64,000 bases of DNA, from assembly GCA_963422465.1 (NCBI GenBank), contig OY730169.1, forward strand, positions 1,550,001-1,614,000, written 5' to 3'. Position 1 is the first letter of the stretch, and every line of letters begins with the position of its first letter. The translations under genes and the position numbers were made by a program. The notes under the pieces were generated by a model that was not told the origin of the DNA, did not search any database, and was given only the letters and a program-made list of their open reading frames with translations. Positions 58,008-64,000 of the stretch are shown here, piece after piece. Origin of the DNA: Lichina pygmaea (taxonomy: Eukaryota > Ascomycota > Lichinomycetes > Lichinales > Lichinaceae).

Positions 58008-58734
58008 TCATCCTATATCCATAGCGTCTACGTCGTCGAAACTATCAGATGCTGTGAACTCGGCCGAAGAGCCAGCGTTCATCCGCTCTTCGACCGGGGC
58101 CGGTGCGGCACTCCTCTCCTCCGCTCCTCGCTCCCGCTGTCGTTCACGGACCTCGACGATTGCTTTGCGTACGCTATCTTGTTCTTGCGGTACCGAGAGG
58201 GACGTCGGCACGTTGTAGAGGACCAATTCCTTGCCGGTGCCCGCCAACGCAGGATTATGACTCGTGAGCAGCGACTTGGGGATCTTGGTCATGCGCCTCT
58301 CGATCTGAGGGAGGAAGACGATCTCGTCGTCCTCGGCGGCCACGTGCGCCAGCTCGTCCTCGAGGTTCGCGATGAAGATGCGGTCCTTGGTGTCGTCCAC
58401 CTGCATCAGTAGCCCTCCATCGGAGCTCCCCGAGGTGGCCCCCGATGCCGTACGTGTTGCCGATGACGTCGGGCCGTCTAAGGGGGGCCGCTCTTTCACG
58501 CGTGTTAGCGACAACCGATCGGAAGCGGTCCTCGATACAATCGTAGAGCGAGTCATATCCAGCGGCAAACTCACCAAGGCTGAGTCGACCGAGCCTCTTT
58601 GCCAGTCGTTGGTCGCGCTCCAGGTTCTCTTCGGCGAAGCGCTTGGTGCCGCGGCGAACGATCGGGCTCAAGCTCTGGATTCCGCCCTCGAGCCCCATCT
58701 GCGAGGTCCGGTCTCCGTACGGTAATCCTCGCAT
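58008..58734 (-). CDS. Conserved fungal protein of unknown function
   Basis: Exons 58734-58575 and 58477-58008 on the minus strand give 209 residues. The intron (97 nt) has GTGAGT, a GCTAAC branch and a CCCCTTAG acceptor. The N-terminal part, [20 protein letters not shown] and [11 protein letters not shown], is basic. The central motif [20 protein letters not shown] leads to [20 protein letters not shown], then [20 protein letters not shown] and [14 protein letters not shown], with an acidic end [12 protein letters not shown]. These look like conserved blocks, but I cannot attach a name. No membrane span or signal peptide. It stands head-to-head with alanyl-tRNA synthetase; the start codons are only 148 bp apart. 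Confidence 0.75.
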
Positions 58735-58882
58735 CAAGGTCTTTACGAGTCACGTACATCAATCTTCAGCGTCTAACAAGTTGCAACAGAGAAGGTGTCT
58801 TGATTGCATCGTGTGGGATGATATAAAGAGCTGTGTGTGGGTGTGGACCAGGTTGCTCGACGGCTTGTCGATCGCGGTTTTT
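58735..58882. promoter_or_regulatory. Very short bidirectional promoter
   Basis: 148 bp separate the start codons of the unknown conserved gene and the long form of alanyl-tRNA synthetase. If the inner Met (59066) is used instead, the distance is 331 bp. Confidence 0.5.
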
Positions 58883-61800
58883 ATGCGAACGGCGGTGGTA
58901 GCTTCTAGAATCCGCCCCTGCTCTGTCACGACAAGGAACCTACACCAACGAGCCACCGCGCTCGCTACCACCGCCATCGGTGCGTCGCGTGACGTCCGAT
59001 CGACCTCTTGGGTTCGAACGTCGTCTGCAGCCCCTTTTAGGGCCTCCCAGAGATTCTCCTCCGCCATGGCGCAGAGCAGTCATCCTTGGGACGCCCCTCG
59101 GGTGCGCAAGACGTTCTTGGATTACTTCAGGGACAATGGACACACTTTTGGTAAGCAACGACGCCGGCTTCTTTTCGACTTGGTATGTCTAACATCGTGC
59201 AATTCAGTGGCCTCGGCGTCTGTCGTGCCCTTGGCGGATCCCACGCTGCTCTTTGCCAATGCCGGCATGAACCAGTTCAAGTCGATCTTCCTGGGAACAG
59301 TGGATCCACACTCGGATTTCGGTCAGCTCAAACGCGCAGTAAACACTCAGAAGGTAGTAGCCCCCGAGGGGGGATGGGCTTGACCGGCCTTTGAAACATG
59401 GTGCTGACTCTACTGGTAGTGCATCCGCGCTGGAGGCAAACACAATGTACGTGGTCCGAACTTCGGTTGGCCCTGGGCCAGGAGCTTATTGTGTTCAGGA
59501 CCTTGACGACGTGGGCAAAGACGGCTACCATCACGTAAGGCAGCCTGAGAACCACCCAACGTCCACGCACCGTATATCTCACACGCCGCCTCTAGACGTT
59601 CTTCGAGATGCTCGGTAACTGGAGCTTTGGCGACTACTTCAAGAAAGAGGCCGTCCACTACTCGTGGGAGCTTCTGACCAAGGTCTATGGCCTGGAGCCA
59701 GGTCGGCTCTACGCAACGTACTTTGAGGGAAACGAAGAGCGAGGCTTGGAGCCAGATCTGGAAGCGAAGGAGCTATGGAGGTCTGTAGGCGTCGCCGAAG
59801 ATCACATCCTGCCGGGGAACATGAAAGACAACTTTTGGGAGATGGGCGATCAGGGTCCCTGCGGTCCATGCAGCGAGATACACTATGACCGCATCGGAGG
59901 CCGTAATGCCGCCGATCTTGTCAACCAGGACGACCCCGACGTGCTGGAGATATGGAACAACGTCTTCATGCAGTACAACCGAGAACCAGATCGATCGCTG
60001 AGGCACTTGCCCAACAGACATGTCGACACCGGCCTGGGATTCGAGCGCCTGGTCTCGATCCTGCAAGATCGGAGGTCCAACTACGATACGGACGTTTTCA
60101 CGCCCCTGTTCGCTAAGATACAGGAGATCACCGGGGCCCGGCCGTACCGGGACAGGTTCGGCGCCGACGATCCTGACGGCATCGACACCGCATATCGGGT
60201 CGTTGCCGACCACGTGCGGCTGCTGACCTTTGCCATCTCCGACGGCGCGGTCCCGAACAACGAAGGAAGGGGGTACGTGGTGCGACGAGTGCTGAGACGA
60301 GGTTCGCGGTACGCCCGGAAGTACTTCAACGCGCCGATCGGTAACTTCTTCTCGCGAATCGTGCCGACACTGGTCGAGCAGATGGGAGACATGTTTCCCG
60401 AGATCCGGAAGAAGGAGTCCGACGTCAGGGAGATGCTGGACGAAGAAGAGGAATCCTTCTCGAGAACGCTGGACCGAGGCGAGAAGATGTTCGAGCAGTA
60501 TGCGCAAAAGGCGAAACTGCACGATTCGGACAGGCTCGATGGCGCGGATGTGTGGCGGCTGTACGACACGTTTGGATTCCCGGTCGATCTGACACGCTTG
60601 ATGGCGGAGGAGAGAGCACTCGCGATCAACGACAAGGAGTTTGAAGAAGCACAGGCCAAGGCGAAGGAGGCAAGCAAAGCTACGAAGAAGACCGTTGCCG
60701 AGCTTGTCAAGCTGGACGTGCACGATCTGGGCAAGCTCGAGAAGATGAACGACGTGGCCAAGACCGACGACGACGCAAAGTTCGGTGAGTGCGGAAGCAT
60801 CGACGGGACAATCCACCAACGATGCTGACCAGCCCAAAGGTCGGGGAAACATCACGGCCGTCGTCAAGGCCGTCTACCACGGAAAGACGTTTCTGGACGG
60901 CACGAAGGATGTCCCGGACGGGGAACAGCTCGGCTTGATTCTCGACCGGACGAACTTTTACGCAGAGCAGGGCGGTCAAGAACACGATGTCGGCAAGATC
61001 CTGATCGATGGAGTGGCAGAGCTAGAGGTGCATAACGTGCAGGTCTATGCCGGCTATGTTCTTCATACAGGGTTCATGAAGTATGGTGCGCTCGCCGCGG
61101 CCGATGAGGTCATTTGCGAGTACGATGAAGTATGTAGCCGGTGACAGTCTCTGGGCAGTCTTGGAAAAAGCTGACGGTGCCCGGCAGCTCCGACGCTGGC
61201 CCATACGCAACAACCACACGGGCACCCACATCCTCAACTACGCGCTGCGCGAAGTGCTCGGGGATGCTGTCGATCAGCGAGGGTCCCTTGTGGCCGCGGA
61301 GAAGCTTCGATTCGACTTGTCGCACAAGTCTGGCATAAGCGATGGGGACCTGGAGCGCATCGAAGAAATCTCTACCAGTTACATCCGGCAAAATTGCCCC
61401 GTCTTCTCGGAGGAAGTACCCCTTGCGACAGCACGACACATCCACGGGGTGCGTGCCGTCTTCGGCGAGGTCTATCCCGACCCGGTTCGGGTCGTCTCGG
61501 TCGGGGTGCCGCTGCTGGACATCCTGCAGGATGTTGCGGACGAGCGATGGCGCAAGGTCAGCGTCGAGTTCTGTGGCGGCACTCACGTGTCCAAGACGGG
61601 CGACATCAAGGATATGATCATCCTCGAGGAGAGCGGCATCGCCAAGGGCATCCGACGGATCGTCGCGGTGACGGGCGAAGACGCGCACGAGGCGCAGCGT
61701 CTTGCCGCCGCGTTCGGCGACCGCCTGACGGAGCTGTCGGAGATGTCGCACGGGCCGGAGAAGGAGCAGGCCGTGAAGCAGACGCAGACGGACCTGAACG

Positions 61801-62534
61801 AGCTCTCCATCTCGACGATCGTCAAGACGAGGCTACGCGATCGATTCGGCAAGATCCACAAGGAAGTTCTCGAGACGCAGAAGGCCAAGACAAAGGCCGA
61901 GGCCAAGGCCGCGCTCGACGCCGTGACGTCGTACTTTGCCGATCCGCAGAACAAGGACAAACGGCATCTGGTGCTGCGTCTGCCGATCTCGTCCGCCAGT
62001 ACGAAAGCGATCAGCGACGTGCTCAACCACGTCAAGACGAAGCAGAAGGACAAGTCGGTGTACGTCTTTGCCTCGGACGAGACGGCCGCTCAAGAGAGCG
62101 AGACGAGCAGCAAGGACGAGAGGAGAGTCGCACACGGGTGCTACATCGGCGGCTCTCCTCCACCTGCATCCGGGAGCAGCGGCGGCGGCGGCGCGGGAGC
62201 AGATGCCGCGGCAGACGGTCCACCGACGCCGTCCCAGGGACACTCGTCCAAAACACGTACCCCGTCGGCCAACCCGTCGTCCACAGACACAGCGAAGAGC
62301 GACAATGCATCATCATCATCGGCAGCAGCGGCAGCAGCAGCAACTCATCCCCCGAACTCGACGAGCTCAGGAAAGATGGAAGCGTCCGAGTGGGCCTCGG
62401 CCGTGTCCGGTATCCTGGGCGGTAAAGCCGGCGGCAAAGGTGCGACGAGCCAGGGCATCGGCAAGGAAGTGGCGCGCGTCGATGAGGCCGTAGAAGAGGC
62501 CGAGAGGTGGATCGTCGAGAAACTGAAGCTGTAG
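58883..62534 (+). CDS. ALA1: Alanyl-tRNA synthetase, probably dual cytosolic/mitochondrial
   Basis: Exons 58883-59150, 59208-59353, 59420-59446, 59499-59534, 59596-60784, 60840-61129 and 61188-62534 give 1100 residues from the first Met. The 61 residues before the inner Met ([20 protein letters not shown]) are Arg/Ser/Ala/Thr-rich, with only one acidic residue, like a mitochondrial presequence. One gene probably serves both compartments by alternative starts, as in yeast. The catalytic core includes [39 protein letters not shown] followed by [20 protein letters not shown], and GPCGPCSEI. The editing domain has HTGTH (His662/His666) and CGGTH (Cys781/His785), the four zinc ligands. The C-Ala domain is interrupted by about 75 low-complexity residues before [20 protein letters not shown]. 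Exons 3 and 4 are only 27 and 36 nt. Confidence 0.95.
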
Positions 62535-64000
62535 CTGGAGAAGACCTCGTCCGGGGGGAAAGGAGGGGTGGATTGGGGAAGGGGTGTTTAGGGAGGAAGG
62601 TGAGGGGAGGGAGATGGAGAGAGGCGCAGAAGGGAACGACGAGGTTAGACCGGTCGACGTGACCGTAGCTTTCTTTTGCTACGTATCGTTAGTGTCGACC
62701 GACTGTCTCGTCGATGCCGGACCCGAGAATATCGTGAGCGTAATTACTGCCAACCGTCTACCGTAGTCAATGCCCAGACCCAACACAAAGATGATCGTGA
62801 GGGCAAGCATCGTGATGCCCGGGGCTCCGGCTGGAGAATGATTGGCTTGTGAGCATAGTCACCGTCGCTCATCTGGTGTCGACCGTCTACCGACCGTCCT
62901 GTAGTTTAGTTGATACCGACTCGTCCTGTAGTTTAACGTTGATTGATCGATTGAATTCCTACACCATTCTAGCACTAGTGTATCTAGGCTACGCCGGGTC
63001 AACTATAGAATTAGGCTAGGAAAACTCAACCGAGTAAAAAAACCTCTCTCTGCAGCGCCTCAGGCAGCGCTATCCTCTCGAGTAATCTGTAAAACATGGG
63101 GGGGGGGGGGGGTGACTGGTTAGTAACCAGTATCCAGCTGCTCCTGAGCCCAGGAGAACTGGGAGAGAACTCCGTGGCGTAGGATCCACGAGGTGAGGGC
63201 GGCGGCGGGCGGCGGGCGCGAGATCATCACCTGGTAGTCAGTAGTAGCAGTACGCAGTGTAAAGACTGCGGCGTAGGTACTCGTGTAGTTTAACGTAGTT
63301 TATACCGAACTTGTTCTATAGTTCGATCGACACCGACTCGTCCTGTACTTCAATCAATACCGACCGTTCTGTAAAATTCAGTTGACACCGGGAAGTCTTG
63401 TAGTAGTAGCTGATGCCCCGGGTCCTCGTAGGAACTGATGTTCGGGGCCTCGTACCGGTACTCAGTTGATGCTGGGGGCTGGGGGGGGGGGGGGGGGGGG
63501 GGCTCTGAGAATTATCGTGAGAGAAGTGCATGATGACAGGTACGTATGTACGGTACTGTTGTCGGTGCTTACTTTTTCTACTGCGTCTTTGTCAAACAAA
63601 CTGATACCGGATCTGAGGATACTGTAGTGTTGCTGTCACACAGCCAGGGGAAGGGGGGGGGAAGAGGAGATTTACTTGTGTTCATTGTATTGCTTCACCC
63701 CTACTTCAATTGGTGATATCATCTCTCGTGGTATCCATAGTGTAGAGCACAGCATATAGCATACTTGTCGGTCCTTACATTGATGCCTTCCATCTCTCCC
63801 ATCTCTCCATCCCTCTACATATCCACTCCACCGAATCTTGTCACAGAGATGTAAACAGAAGATATGGCCACTTGGCCACTCTTCCCAACTTCTTTTTTTT
63901 TCCATTTCAGCTCTACGTGAGTATCGACGTCATGTGCATCTTGACATCTTGTGCACCTTGACGCTGGAACGGAGTCCTGTTGCTAAAGTATTGTCACTCC
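62535..64000. other. 3' spacer with degenerate tandem repeats and poly-G
   Basis: Downstream of alanyl-tRNA synthetase to the window edge. It holds G15 at 63098-63112, G22 at 63481-63502 and two arrays of a degenerate repeat (62890-62955 and 63275-63475). Nothing in the last 450 bp is recognised as a gene. Confidence 0.55.
62885..63475. repeat. Degenerate ~30-bp tandem repeat
   Basis: Units resembling TACCGACTCGTCCTGTAGTT recur at 62890-62940 and again at 63300-63400 with growing divergence (ACCGAACTTGTTCTATAGTT, ACCGACCGTTCTGTAAAATT). Spacing is about 28-36 bp. Origin unknown. Confidence 0.6.

Noticed and set aside
59005-59020. GGTTCGAAC word resembling a tRNA T-loop
   Set aside because: It lies in the AlaRS leader reading frame, and no acceptor stem, D arm or anticodon arm can be folded around it.

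Overview
The window looks like nuclear DNA from a filamentous ascomycete (Pezizomycotina-type). Genes are dense and intron-rich: most introns are 47-190 nt with GT...(C/T)AG ends and CTAAC/CTGAC-like branch sites. Fungal-restricted families are present, including a Zn2Cys6 regulator, a DUF3844 ER protein, an RCR-like membrane protein, NTR2 and DUF3752. No species can be assigned from the sequence alone. I rebuilt exon structures by hand from splice signals, reading frame and remembered family conservation. They are predictions, not transcript evidence.

Layout. 0-8 kb: the 5' part of a bromodomain gene (runs off the left edge), CKS1, a DsbA-like thioredoxin-fold gene, and the rRNA/tRNA acetyltransferase KRE33/NAT10. 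8-19 kb: a 200-N assembly gap, simple repeats, a Zn2Cys6 transcription factor and CIA2 (cytosolic Fe-S assembly). 19-28 kb: SNU114 (U5 snRNP GTPase), ERG10 thiolase, SmG and NTR2, so three splicing genes sit around one sterol-pathway gene. 28-35 kb: a DUF3844 ER protein, a predicted mitochondrial protein of unknown function, and a DMT nucleotide-sugar/triose-phosphate-type transporter. 38-44 kb: a ten-exon MFS transporter and an FAD monooxygenase. 46-53 kb: VPS8 (CORVET) divergent from a DUF3752/GPALPP gene. 57-62.5 kb: an RCR-like PPxY membrane protein, a conserved fungal protein, and alanyl-tRNA synthetase with an apparent mitochondrial leader.

Between genes there are long spacers (up to about 4 kb) with G/C homopolymer runs of 15-25 nt, microsatellites and many GTAC/TACGTA palindromes. 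They also hold two copies of a TIR-bearing repeat family (35.2-36.2 kb and 45.6-46.2 kb) and a 5'-truncated LINE fragment with a 14-bp target-site duplication (54.07-54.55 kb).

Most genes are housekeeping: splicing, translation, Fe-S assembly, sterol synthesis and membrane traffic. The less ordinary observations are the TIR family, the dated-looking LINE insertion, three probable GC-AG introns, coding micro-exons of 17-36 nt, and the splicing-gene neighbourhood. I found no clear novel defence or biosynthetic system.
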